From: Paraburkholderia oxyphila NBRC 105797
GTDB lineage: Bacteria > Pseudomonadota > Gammaproteobacteria > Burkholderiales > Burkholderiaceae
Direction of reading: 5' to 3'
DNA: 56,706 bases
Assembly (NCBI RefSeq): GCF_000685075.1
Contig: NZ_BAYD01000064.1
Span: 1-56,706, forward strand
Shown here: one piece after another, positions 7,850 to 16,691 of the stretch
Position numbering within the stretch: position 1 is the first letter of the stretch
Layout of the letters: every line of letters begins with the position of its first letter
Made by a program: the position numbers and the translations under genes
Notes under the pieces: model-generated
What the model saw: the letters and a program-made list of their open reading frames with translations, nothing else
Told to the model about the DNA's origin: nothing
The model's database searches: none

Positions 7850-8890
7850 TCAATTGCCGTTCATCGCGTGCAGCGCGGGACTGCTGCCGAGGAGCGTGCT
7901 ACCGATCGGCAGCCGCGCCGCTGGACTGGTGGCAAGGACCGCAGCAGGCGAGGCCGTCGTTTTGCCGTCGGCATCGTTTGCACACTGGAAATGCTCGACG
8001 GCGTAATCGACGAAGCGCAGCGTTTTTGCGGGCAGATACTGGCGGTTCGGATAGACGATCGACATGTGGGCCTCGGGGTCGTCGATCTCGTATTCGGGCA
8101 ACAGGCGGATCAGCGTGCCGGCGGCGAAGTCGTCGGCGACGAGCGACGCCGGCACGACCGCCACGCCCATGCCCGCGAGCGCGGCGTGCCGCACCATCAG
8201 CATGTTGTTCACCGCATAGGCCGGGCTCAGCGTGATTTGTTGCGCTTGCTCGCCTGGTTTCGCGAACTGCCAGCTGACACTGCGCTCTTCGGGGGGCAAG
8301 GTCACCGCGGCGTGACGCGCGAGCTGCGCGGGCGTGGCGGGTTCGCCATGCTCGGCGATCCAGCCGGGTGAGGCGCATGGCACGAACGTTGCCACGCCGA
8401 GTGCTTGCTCGACGACCTCCATGTCGTTGTTGCGCCCGTTGCGCGCGGGCTGGGCCGCGACGATACCCACGTCGAACCGGTCCTCGACGAGATCGATTTG
8501 CCGCTCGGCCAGCGTGAGGTGCACGTTCACGCGCGGATAGCGCCGCCGATAGCCGTCGATGAGCGGCGTGAGCGTGACGAGCGAGAGCGTGCTGGCCGCC
8601 GCCACGCGCAGCGTGCCGGCCGGTTCGCGCTCGGTGTGCGCAAGCGCGTTTTCGAGGTGGTCGAGTTCTTCGAGCACGCTGCGGCAGCCCTCGAGATAGC
8701 GCAGCCCCGCTTCGGTGAGCGAAAGATTACGCGTGGTGCGGTTGATGAGCCGCGTATTGAGGTGCGCTTCGAGCATCGCAACCGAGCGGGTGACCAGTGC
8801 ATTCGAGACGTCGAGTTGTTGCGCGGCCCGGCGAAAGCTTTGCGATTCCGCAACCCTGACGAAGACGCGCATGGCGTGTATTTGATTCAT
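7850..8890 (-). CDS. LysR-family transcriptional regulator
   Basis: A 346-residue regulator. The N-terminal winged helix-turn-helix begins MNQIHAMRVFVRVAESQSFR and continues RAAQQLDVSNALVTRSVAML. It is followed by a LysR substrate-binding domain (LRVAAASTLSLVTLTPLIDG; ERQIDLVEDRFDVGIV). The C-terminus has about 40 extra residues rich in Ala/Ser/Pro beyond the usual ~300-residue family length. No divergently paired metabolic gene is close (the rightward aspT begins almost 600 bp away), so its target is unknown. Confidence 0.9.
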   Translation of the reverse strand: MNQIHAMRVFVRVAESQSFRRAAQQLDVSNALVTRSVAMLEAHLNTRLINRTTRNLSLTEAGLRYLEGCRSVLEELDHLENALAHTEREPAGTLRVAAASTLSLVTLTPLIDGYRRRYPRVNVHLTLAERQIDLVEDRFDVGIVAAQPARNGRNNDMEVVEQALGVATFVPCASPGWIAEHGEPATPAQLARHAAVTLPPEERSVSWQFAKPGEQAQQITLSPAYAVNNMLMVRHAALAGMGVAVVPASLVADDFAAGTLIRLLPEYEIDDPEAHMSIVYPNRQYLPAKTLRFVDYAVEHFQCANDADGKTTASPAAVLATSPAARLPIGSTLLGSSPALHAMNGN

Positions 8891-9022
8891 CGAATTTCGC
8901 CTCGTATGCTTGATGCATTTACAGGGTTAAGGGGCGTTCTGTTCGACATTGCGGCTGTATCGTTTGGCGATGGAGCACGCTTGCTGCGGCGTCGTGGCCG
9001 CGTTATTAGTCAGAAAATAATA

Positions 9023-9051
9023 TTGACAGTCGTCAGGAATTGCAATATCTA
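9023..9051 (+). promoter_or_regulatory. Sigma-70-like promoter upstream of a tandem repeat
   Basis: TTGACA at 9023-9028 and TATCTA at 9046-9051 are separated by 17 bases in an AT-rich patch. Transcription would run rightward across the 3 x 20-bp repeat and could form a roughly 425-base leader for the first aspT gene, or a separate small RNA. Confidence 0.5.
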
Positions 9052-9100
9052 TCTCAATCGATGCCGGTGTTTCAGTGCAGTAAAGGGTGAATTGCCGGGT

Positions 9101-9160
9101 AGTAAGGGTATTGGGCAATGCGTAAGGGTATTGGGCAATGAGTAAGGGTATTGGGCAATG
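9101..9160 (+). repeat. Three tandem copies of a 20-bp unit
   Basis: The unit agtaagggtattgggcaatg occurs three times without spacers; the middle copy differs at its first base. It lies in the 592-bp gap between lysR and aspT (8891-9482). The rest of that gap shows only the promoter-like pair noted at 9023 and no other gene. The leftward frame crossing it simply repeats the same translated unit. Confidence 0.9.
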
Positions 9161-9482
9161 CGGCCTGCAATCGAAGCCAATTGCCTGATTCAACGGCGCG
9201 CAAGTGATGCGCAGTACGCTTTTCCTGTATGGTGTGCTTCGTGAGGAATGCCTGTCTGGCGGGGCTGTGGCATTGGTTGTTCCGGAACGTTTGTTTTCAA
9301 TGAATTGAAGGCTTTGTTGCAGAATCGCTTAACATTTTCCGCGCGATTTTGATTTGGGTTCGCTGGTTTTTTTGCGCATCGCGCCAAAATGTCACGAAGC
9401 ATCGGGATAAAGATGTGCATGCCGCGCGCATGTTTTTTTATGCTTTTCTCTGAAAACTAAAACGTAAATCGGCAGACCAGAC

Positions 9483-11165
9483 ATGATCGTCGAATTGCTG
9501 AAGTCGCAGCCCGAGATTGCCCTGTTTGTCAGCCTCGCGCTCGGTTATTTGATCGGTTCAATCCGCTTTGGGCCGATTTCGCTCGGCGGCGTGTGCGGCA
9601 CGCTGATCGTCGCGCTCGTGCTGGGCCAGACGGGCGCGCGCATCTCGCCCGATCTCAAGAACGTCGCCTTTGCGCTGTTCATCTTCGCGCTCGGCTTCAC
9701 GGGCGGCCCGCAGTTCTTCGCAAACGTCGGGCGTGGCTGGCGCTATGGACTCCTGTCGATCATCGAAATCGTCTCGGTCATGACGCTCATCATGATCGCG
9801 GTCGTCACGATGAAGCTCGATGCGGGCACGGCCGCCGGGCTGCTGGCGGGCGCCGCCACCGAGTCGGCCGTGATCGGCACGGCCTCGGAGGCCATCACGA
9901 AGCTCGGCTTGAGCGACGCCCAGGTGAGCACGCTGCAGGCGCACGTGGTGACCGCCTATAGCGTGAGCTACCTTTTTGGCCTGATCACCATCGTGCTGTT
10001 CACGAGCCAGATTGGGCCCATTCTCATGCGCGTGAACGTGCGCGAGGAGGCCGCGCGTCTCTTTCGCAAGCTCGGCGGCGACGGCGTGCTCGACGACGGC
10101 CAGCGGCTCGCGCTGCCGCCGCTCGAGGGCCGCGCGTTCGAGGTCGGACCGGCCGCGGGCACTCAGGTCTCGGCGTTCGAGGCGCGCTTTGGCAACAACA
10201 TCACGGTCGAACAGGTCCTGCGCGAGCAGCGCCAGATCAATACTGACGCGCAGTTTGTGCTGCAGATGGGCGACATCGTGTTCATCGGCGGGAGGCGAGA
10301 AGCCGTGGTGGAGGCAGCGGGCAGTCTGGGCGCCGAAGTCTCCGGCGAGGGCTTCGTGAAGCTCTTCGCGCAGCGCACGGACGTGATGCTCACGCGCCGC
10401 GAAGCCAACGGCCTCACGCTTGCGCAGATGCGCGAGCGTGCCGATCCGGAAGCGGGGCGCGGTATCTACGTGGGCGCGATCACGCGCCTCGACACCACCG
10501 TGCCCGCGCTGCCCGGCACCGTGGTGCACCGCGGCGACGTGCTCACGCTGATCGGCTCGCCCGCCGACGTCGCGCGCGGCGCGAAGCGCCTCGGCTACGT
10601 AATCCAGCAGACCCAGAAGACCGACTTCGTCTACCTCGGCCTGGGCGTGCTCGTGGGCATGATGATCGGCCGTTTCGGCGTGAGGGTAGGCGGCGTGGCG
10701 CTCGAACTCGGCACGGGCGGCGGGTGTCTGCTCTCGGGCCTCTTCTTCGGCTGGCTGCGCTCGCATTTTCCCGTGGTCGGCTCGCTGCCCTCGGCTGCGG
10801 CGCAGGTGCTCAAGGACTTCGGCCTCGCGACCTTCATCGCGGCCGTGGGCCTGTCGGCGGGACCAGACGCCATCAAGCTCGTGCGCGAATACGGTCTCGC
10901 GCTGCCACTTGCCGGCATCCTGATGGTGCTCATTCCGGGCCTGCTCTCGCTGTGGATCGGGCGCATGTTCCTCAAGCTCGAAGCGCCGATGCTGCTCGGC
11001 GCGATTGCTGGCCAGCAGTGCAGCACGCCGGCGATCAGTGCGCTCGTGGGCGTGACCGGCAATTCGACGCCGGTGATCGGCTACACGATCACCTATGCGC
11101 TGTCGAACATTCTGTTGCCGCTCATGGGGCCTGTGGTGGTCGGCCTCGCGACGAAATTCGGCTGA
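9483..11165 (+). CDS. aspT: Aspartate:alanine antiporter, copy 1
   Basis: A 560-residue inner-membrane exchanger of the AspT (AAEx) family, which swaps extracellular aspartate for intracellular alanine. N-terminal TM segments (EIALFVSLALGYLIGSIRFG; LGGVCGTLIVALVLGQTGAR; FALGFTGGPQFF) are followed by a large soluble centre (about residues 185-385) with two TrkA-C-like repeats (DAQFVLQMGDIVFIGGR; HRGDVLTLIGSP). A second TM half ends SNILLPLMGPVVVGLATKFG. It is the first gene of an aspT-aspT-aspD group. With AspD inside the cell the cycle consumes a proton per turnover and exports charge, building proton-motive force. No strong Shine-Dalgarno is seen before ATG 9483. Confidence 0.93.
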   Translation: MIVELLKSQPEIALFVSLALGYLIGSIRFGPISLGGVCGTLIVALVLGQTGARISPDLKNVAFALFIFALGFTGGPQFFANVGRGWRYGLLSIIEIVSVMTLIMIAVVTMKLDAGTAAGLLAGAATESAVIGTASEAITKLGLSDAQVSTLQAHVVTAYSVSYLFGLITIVLFTSQIGPILMRVNVREEAARLFRKLGGDGVLDDGQRLALPPLEGRAFEVGPAAGTQVSAFEARFGNNITVEQVLREQRQINTDAQFVLQMGDIVFIGGRREAVVEAAGSLGAEVSGEGFVKLFAQRTDVMLTRREANGLTLAQMRERADPEAGRGIYVGAITRLDTTVPALPGTVVHRGDVLTLIGSPADVARGAKRLGYVIQQTQKTDFVYLGLGVLVGMMIGRFGVRVGGVALELGTGGGCLLSGLFFGWLRSHFPVVGSLPSAAAQVLKDFGLATFIAAVGLSAGPDAIKLVREYGLALPLAGILMVLIPGLLSLWIGRMFLKLEAPMLLGAIAGQQCSTPAISALVGVTGNSTPVIGYTITYALSNILLPLMGPVVVGLATKFG

Positions 11166-11288
11166 GTTTTGCTTCAGCAGTGGTGCGCGCGGTGTTAGTG
11201 GACATCGCGCGCGCCGAACCCGTCCGCGGTCGAATACGGCCGCGATATCTCAAAACTGGCGCGCTTTCATCATGCCGCCCAACAGGTC

Positions 11289-11324
11289 GTCCAACTGGCC
11301 GTCCAACTGGCCGTTCAACTTCAA
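11289..11324 (+). repeat. 12-bp tandem repeat between the two aspT genes
   Basis: gtccaactggcc occurs twice perfectly (11289-11312) followed by a third degenerate copy (gttcaacttcaa). It lies in the 197-bp spacer between the two antiporter genes, where no terminator is evident. Confidence 0.7.
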
Positions 11325-11362
11325 CGGCAGCAAGCAGTTACTTCTACCCATGCGAGGGCACG

Positions 11363-13048
11363 ATGGAATGGCTACATGACATCTTTCATAAATCCCCGGA
11401 AATCGCCTTGTTTCTCTCACTGGCGGTCGGCTACTGGATCGGCCAGATCAACTTCGGCAAGTTCCAGCTAGGCGGCGTGGGCGGGTCGCTGATCGCCGCC
11501 GTCGTGATCAGTCAGGTAGGCGTGACGGTCGACAATGGCGTGAAGGCGGTGATGTTCGCGGTCTTCATTTATGCCGTGGGCTACGACTCCGGGCCGGGCT
11601 TTTTCAACTCGCTGAACCGCAAGACGCTGCGCGAGATCGCGATGGCCGTGTTCATGGCCGTCTCGGGTCTCATCACCGTGCTCGTCTGCGCCAAGCTCTT
11701 TCACCTCGACAAGGGCCTTGCCGCCGGCCTCGCCGCAGGCGGCATGACGCAATCGGCGATCATCGGCACCGCGGGCGACGCCATTGCGCGCCTGGGCTTG
11801 CCGGCCGACCAGGTGAAGGCCATGCAGGCCAATGTCGCGGTTGGCTACGCGGTGACCTATGTGTTCGGCTCGCTTGGCGCGATCATCGTCTGCGTGAACA
11901 TCCTGCCGAAGTTCATGGGCCGCAGCCTCAAGGACGCCTCCATGGACGCCGAGCGCGAGATGTCCGGCGGCGACGCCGCGGCGGGTCCGGGCCAGATTTC
12001 GGCGCTGCCGGACCTGTTCGGCCGCGTGTTCCAGGTTCAAGCGGCGGCAGGCAAGACCGTCAAGCAGATTGAAGTGGCCGAGAAGGATCTCGTCGCCATC
12101 GAGAAGGTCCGCCGCGCGGGCAAGCTCGTCGATCCCACGCCCGACTTCGTGCTGAGCCGCGACGACCTCGTGCTCGTGGTCGGCCGCCGCGAGCAGATGG
12201 TCGAGGTGGGCGCGCTGATCGGGCCGGAAATGCCGGACTCGGGCGGCATGAGCCTCGTGATGCAGACGCGCCAGGTGGTGTTCACGGCGAAGGGCATGAA
12301 TCACACGACGATCGCCGAAGTGCGCAAGAACGTCGACCGCGATCAGCGCCACGGCGTGTACATCGAGAAGATCGAGCGCGCGGGGCAGCCCGTGCCGGTC
12401 CTGCCGGGCACGAAGCTGGAGCACGGCGACGTGGTGACCGTCTACGGTACGTCGACCGACACCAAGCGGGCCGTGCAGGCGGCCGGCTATGAGCTCCCAT
12501 ACAGCAACAAGACCGACTTCATCTACATGGGCGTGGGTCTCGTGCTCGGTCTGCTGATCGGTCTCATCGTCATCAACGTGGCAGGCATTCCGCTCACGCT
12601 CGGCTCGGGCGGCGGCTGCCTGCTCGCGGGTCTGGTGTTCGGCTGGATGCGCGGCAAGCATCCGATGTACGGCGTGATGCCGACGGCGGCCTCGCAACTG
12701 CTCAAGGATTTCGGTCTCGCGGCGTTCGTCGCGGTGGTGGGGCTGAATTCCGGGCTGCAGGCCGTGGTGACGATCAAGCAGAGCGGCATCACGATCTTCC
12801 TGCTCGGTGTGGTCGTGACCCTCGTGCCGCTGTTCCTCACGATGCTGTTTGGCCGCTACGTGCTCAAGTACAACAACGCGGCGATTCTCGCGGGCGCGCT
12901 GTCCGGCGCACGCAGTGCGAACCCGGCCTTCGGCGGCATTCTCGACAAGGCCGAGAGCGCCGTGCCGACGGTGCCGTTCGCCATCACCTATGCGATCGCC
13001 AACGTGCTGCTCACGCTGCTCGGGCCGCTTGTGGTCGGTCTCGCATGA
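11363..13048 (+). CDS. aspT: Aspartate:alanine antiporter, copy 2
   Basis: A 561-residue AspT-family exchanger, clearly a paralogue of the upstream gene. It begins MEWLHDIFHKSPEIALFLSL, has the same FGKFQLGGVGGSLIAAVVI and GYDSGPGFFNSL membrane motifs, a central pair of TrkA-C-like domains (PDFVLSRDDLVLVVGRREQM; EHGDVVTVYGTS) and a C-terminal TM half ending TLLGPLVVGLA. ATG 11363 is chosen by alignment with copy 1; the long upstream extension overlaps copy 1 in another frame. It is followed 143 bp later by aspD. The two copies may differ in affinity or substrate, for example other dicarboxylate/amine pairs. Confidence 0.93.
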   Translation: MEWLHDIFHKSPEIALFLSLAVGYWIGQINFGKFQLGGVGGSLIAAVVISQVGVTVDNGVKAVMFAVFIYAVGYDSGPGFFNSLNRKTLREIAMAVFMAVSGLITVLVCAKLFHLDKGLAAGLAAGGMTQSAIIGTAGDAIARLGLPADQVKAMQANVAVGYAVTYVFGSLGAIIVCVNILPKFMGRSLKDASMDAEREMSGGDAAAGPGQISALPDLFGRVFQVQAAAGKTVKQIEVAEKDLVAIEKVRRAGKLVDPTPDFVLSRDDLVLVVGRREQMVEVGALIGPEMPDSGGMSLVMQTRQVVFTAKGMNHTTIAEVRKNVDRDQRHGVYIEKIERAGQPVPVLPGTKLEHGDVVTVYGTSTDTKRAVQAAGYELPYSNKTDFIYMGVGLVLGLLIGLIVINVAGIPLTLGSGGGCLLAGLVFGWMRGKHPMYGVMPTAASQLLKDFGLAAFVAVVGLNSGLQAVVTIKQSGITIFLLGVVVTLVPLFLTMLFGRYVLKYNNAAILAGALSGARSANPAFGGILDKAESAVPTVPFAITYAIANVLLTLLGPLVVGLA

Positions 13049-13191
13049 GATGAAGTCAATACGGGCCGCGCGCAGCGCCGTACACGCGCAGGCCCGAGCG
13101 CATCGATCTGTCGAAACCGCGTGCCGCTTGCGCGCAAGGCGTCAAACGCAAGCAAGGGCGGCACGCCCAACGTCTTCCAACGGAGAGCATC

Positions 13192-14850
13192 ATGGCAAAA
13201 GGTAAAGGCAACGACACGAAGGAAAAGGCAGGCCTTGAGGCACTGAGCCCGTTCGAGCTCAAGGACGAACTGATCAAGGCGGCCGGTGGCGGCGCGACCG
13301 AGCGCCCGGCCAACTTTTCGATGCTCAACGCCGGCCGCGGCAATCCCAACTTCCTCGCCACGATTCCGCGTCACGGCTTCTGGCAACTCGGCCTGTTCGC
13401 CATGCGCGAGTCGGAGCGCTCGTTCGCCTATATGCCCGAGGGCGTGGGCGGCTTCCCGCAGCGCGCGGGCATTGTCGAGCGTTTCGATTTGTTCGTGCGC
13501 GAGAACAAGGGCCAGCCGGGCATCGAATTCCTGGCGGGCGCCGTGTCGTACGTGCGCGACCAGATGGGCCTTTCGGCGGGCGATTTCCTCTACGAAATGT
13601 GCGAAGGCATCCTGGCCTGCAACTATCCGGTGCCGGACCGCATGCTCAAGCTCTCCGAGATCATTGTCGGCCAGTACCTGCGCCGCGAGATGATCGGCAA
13701 GCATCCGTTCGTGGGCGAGATGGACGTGTTCGCGGTGGAGGGCGGCACCGCGGCCATGACGTACATCTTCAACACCATGCGCGAGAACTTCCTGATCAAG
13801 AAGGGCGACACCATCGCGCTCGGCATGCCGATTTTCACGCCGTACATCGAGATTCCCGAGCTCAACGACTACCAGCTCAACGTCGTGCATGTGAACGCGA
13901 CCGTCGAGAACAACTGGCAGTACTCGAAGAAGGAGCTAGACAAGCTGCGCGACCCGAAGATCAAGGCATTCTTCCTCGTCAATCCGAGCAACCCGCCTTC
14001 GGTCAAGATCGACGACGCCAGCCTCGAATACATCGCCGAGATCGTGAAGGAGCGCCCGGACCTCATCCTGCTCACCGATGACGTCTATGGCACCTTCGCC
14101 GATAACTTCGTCTCGCTCTTCGCGCTGGCACCGAAGAACACGATTCTCGTGTACTCCTATTCGAAGTACTTCGGCGCGACGGGCTGGCGTCTGGGCGCGA
14201 TCGCCACGCATCGCGAGAACGTGCTGGACGCCGCGCTCGCGAAGCTCTCGAAGGAGCAGAAGAAGGAACTGCACCATCGCTACGAGTCGATCACGACGGA
14301 GCCGGACAAGCTCAAGTTCATCGACCGGCTGGTGGCGGACAGCCGCACCGTTGCGCTCAATCACACGGCCGGCCTCTCGACGCCGCAGCAGGTGCAGATG
14401 GTGCTGTTCTCGCTGTTCTCGTTGATGGACACGCCCGACGCCTACAAGAATGCGCTCAAGCGCCTGATCCGCAGCCGCAAGCGCGCGCTCTACGAGGAGA
14501 TGGGCATTGCCGTCGACGAGGGCGACCCCAATCAGGTCGACTACTACACGATTATCGACATGGAGTATCTGGGCGAGAAGCGCTTCGGCCGTGAATTCGT
14601 CGACTGGCTGCTCAAGCAGGTTCAGCCCAACGAACTGCTGTTCCGTCTCGCGAGCGAGGCGCGCGTCGTGCTCCTGCCGGGCAAGGGCTTCGGCACGCCG
14701 CATCCCTCGGGCCGCGTGTCGCTCGCGAACCTGAACGAAGCGGATTATCGCAAGATCGGGCGCGCGATGCGCAAGCTCAGCGAGGAGTACGTGCAGCGCT
14801 ATAACGAGGCCACGGGCAAAAACCTCGATCCGAATGCCGTGAAGAAGTAA
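13192..14850 (+). CDS. aspD: Aspartate 4-decarboxylase / aspartate aminotransferase
   Basis: A 552-residue PLP enzyme converting L-aspartate to L-alanine and CO2, with side aspartate aminotransferase activity. It is the cytoplasmic partner of AspT. The fold-type I signature is clear: substrate-binding loop NPSNPPS, LLTDDVYGTFADNF, and SYSKYFGATGWRLG with the PLP lysine near residue 326. Length matches AspD (about 530-550) and exceeds ordinary aminotransferases (about 400), because of an extended N-terminal part. The start has acggagag upstream. It closes the aspT-aspT-aspD group and is followed by a strong hairpin terminator. Confidence 0.95.
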   Translation: MAKGKGNDTKEKAGLEALSPFELKDELIKAAGGGATERPANFSMLNAGRGNPNFLATIPRHGFWQLGLFAMRESERSFAYMPEGVGGFPQRAGIVERFDLFVRENKGQPGIEFLAGAVSYVRDQMGLSAGDFLYEMCEGILACNYPVPDRMLKLSEIIVGQYLRREMIGKHPFVGEMDVFAVEGGTAAMTYIFNTMRENFLIKKGDTIALGMPIFTPYIEIPELNDYQLNVVHVNATVENNWQYSKKELDKLRDPKIKAFFLVNPSNPPSVKIDDASLEYIAEIVKERPDLILLTDDVYGTFADNFVSLFALAPKNTILVYSYSKYFGATGWRLGAIATHRENVLDAALAKLSKEQKKELHHRYESITTEPDKLKFIDRLVADSRTVALNHTAGLSTPQQVQMVLFSLFSLMDTPDAYKNALKRLIRSRKRALYEEMGIAVDEGDPNQVDYYTIIDMEYLGEKRFGREFVDWLLKQVQPNELLFRLASEARVVLLPGKGFGTPHPSGRVSLANLNEADYRKIGRAMRKLSEEYVQRYNEATGKNLDPNAVKK

Positions 14851-14920
14851 AAAAGGCGGGGGTGGCGCTCGTTTGGCCATTGAGCTGTGGCTGGCCATTC
14901 GGGACGCCGCAACGCGTAAA

Positions 14921-14965
14921 AAAACCGCACCCGGCGCAACGCGCTGGGTGCGGTTTTGCTTTTTG
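14921..14965. terminator. Bidirectional intrinsic terminator between aspD and a convergent MFS gene
   Basis: aaaaccgcaccc (14921-14932) pairs perfectly with gggtgcggtttt (14945-14956). The A-tract on the left and the T-rich tail on the right allow it to work for both converging transcripts. Confidence 0.9.
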
Positions 14966-14973
14966 CCGCGCGC

Positions 14974-16200
14974 TTATTCCGCCTTCGATGCGATGGTGCC
15001 GCCTTGCGCGGCGTTGCGCACGCTCTTGCGATGGAGCGAGACCGAAAGCGCCACGGCCGCCGCAGCTGCGATCGCCGCGAACAGATACACCGACCCATAG
15101 CCGAACAGATTCGCGACATAACCCGCGAGCGGCCCGGTGATGCCGAGCGAGAGGTCGAGAAACACCGAGTAGGCCGAGAGTGCCGCGCCGCGGCTCGCCG
15201 CCGGCACGAGACCGACAGCCTCCACGCCCAGCGCCGGGAACACCAGCGCGAAGCCGAAGCCCGTGAGCGCCGCGCCCACCAGCGCGACATGCGGCGTGGG
15301 CGCGAGCCACAGCAGCAAGAGACCGACGCATTCGCACGAAAACGATGCAATCGCCACGCGAAAGCCGCCGAACGTCTTGATCGTGTTCGCGAACAAGAGG
15401 CGCGCGCCGATGAACATGAGCCCGAACAGCGTGAGCGAGAAGGCCGCGTTGGACCAGTGGCGCGCCGCATAGAACAGCGTGATGAAGGTGGCGATCGAGC
15501 CGAAGCCCGCCGACCCGAGCGCGAGGCCGAGGCCATGCGGCAGCACGCGCGTGAGCACGCTGCGATACGACATGCGCTCGCCGTGCACGATCGGCACCGG
15601 CGCGATCGGGCGCGCGAGCCAGAAGCCCAGCGCGGCCAGCGCGATCACCGAAACGCCGAGCGTCCAGAAACCGAGGTAATGCGTCATTTCCACGCCGAGC
15701 GGGGCGCCGATGGCGAGCGCGCCATAGGTGGCGATGCCGTTCCACGAGATCACGCGCGCGTTGTGCGCGGTGCCCACGCGGCCGATGCCCCAGAGAATCG
15801 CGCCTGTGCCGCACAGGCTTTCGCCGCAGCCGAGCATGAGGCGGCTCGTCACGAGCAGCGCGAGCGAGAGCGCCGGCCAGTGCGCGACGAGCGTCGCGAG
15901 CAGCAACAGCACGCCGCTCGCGCCACAGCCGATCATCCCGATCGTCACGGTCTTCTTGGGCCCGAGCGTATCGGCCGAGCGCCCGGCCAGCGCCCGCGAG
16001 CAGAGCGTCGCGATGTATTGCACGCTGATCGCCCCGCCGGCCACGATCGTGCTGAAGCCGAGGTCGTTGTGCACGTAGCCCGGCAGAACGGCGAGCGGAA
16101 TGCCGATGGTCAGGTAGCAGAGGAAGGTGAAAAAGACGACCGGGATGATCTGCAAGGTCGTCGACGCGGCGTTGCGCTCGGGCGCTGAATCGGCGGACAT
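14974..16200 (-). CDS. MFS transporter (YhhS/YfcJ-like)
   Basis: A 408-residue, about 12-TM permease. The N-terminal QIIPVVFFTFLCYLTIGIPL, GGAISVQYIATLCSRALAGR and ADTLGPKKTVTIG regions match the YhhS/YfcJ branch of the major facilitator superfamily, which have been linked to export of toxic small molecules. The start is ATG 16200 with ADSAPERNAAS as a short cytoplasmic tail. It converges on aspD and shares its terminator. Substrate unknown. Confidence 0.88.
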   Translation of the reverse strand: MSADSAPERNAASTTLQIIPVVFFTFLCYLTIGIPLAVLPGYVHNDLGFSTIVAGGAISVQYIATLCSRALAGRSADTLGPKKTVTIGMIGCGASGVLLLLATLVAHWPALSLALLVTSRLMLGCGESLCGTGAILWGIGRVGTAHNARVISWNGIATYGALAIGAPLGVEMTHYLGFWTLGVSVIALAALGFWLARPIAPVPIVHGERMSYRSVLTRVLPHGLGLALGSAGFGSIATFITLFYAARHWSNAAFSLTLFGLMFIGARLLFANTIKTFGGFRVAIASFSCECVGLLLLWLAPTPHVALVGAALTGFGFALVFPALGVEAVGLVPAASRGAALSAYSVFLDLSLGITGPLAGYVANLFGYGSVYLFAAIAAAAAVALSVSLHRKSVRNAAQGGTIASKAE

Positions 16201-16691
16201 GGGGAAAACGAGGATGGATAACGGCGGGAAAGCCGTGATTCTCCCATGGAACCGGTTCTTCCGCAGATGTTGAAAAGGTGTTCCAACGGGTTGAACAGGC
16301 GATTTTCCGTGCGTTTTCGCGTCCGACGCGGCATATCGTGCTCAGGGGGAGATGAGCGGAATTGAGCGACGATGGCCGCATTTCAGCCGCTTGTGGCATC
16401 CGGGCGGGCGTGCTGCGACTTGCTTGCCTCTCCTTGGTGCACGGGCTCAGGCCCGGAATTGGCTGATTTGCACGAAACGGGTTTCCAATAGCGCGATTCG
16501 GCCAACTACACATAAGTGCAGCGAAACCGCAATCCGACGATTTATCGCATCAACGATATATCCCCCATGTACCTCTGCCTATGGGTTCTCAATATTGGCA
16601 GTGATAGTTTTCGAACCGTCCACAGAAGCGCGGTACACGCAGACCCCCTCGGGCAGTCCAGCGAGCCGCAGAACACGACGAGACAGAAATC
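16201..16691. other. Divergent intergenic region upstream of xdhA
   Basis: A 491-bp gap between the divergent MFS and xdhA genes that must carry both promoters. The section about 16480-16620 is relatively AT-rich and is a likely place for xdh control. I see no unmistakable -35/-10 pair, riboswitch or small gene in it. Confidence 0.4.

Noticed and set aside
9101..9160. Possible CRISPR array
   Set aside because: The copies are directly adjacent with no spacers, and no cas gene is present.
8927..9193. 88-codon leftward ORF across the 20-bp repeats
   Set aside because: Its middle is the translated tandem repeat, it has no ribosome-binding site or recognisable protein character, and it lies opposite a promoter-like sequence.
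9558..12697. Leftward 400-codon open frames over the aspT genes
   Set aside because: His/Asp/Arg-rich shadows of the two antiporters.
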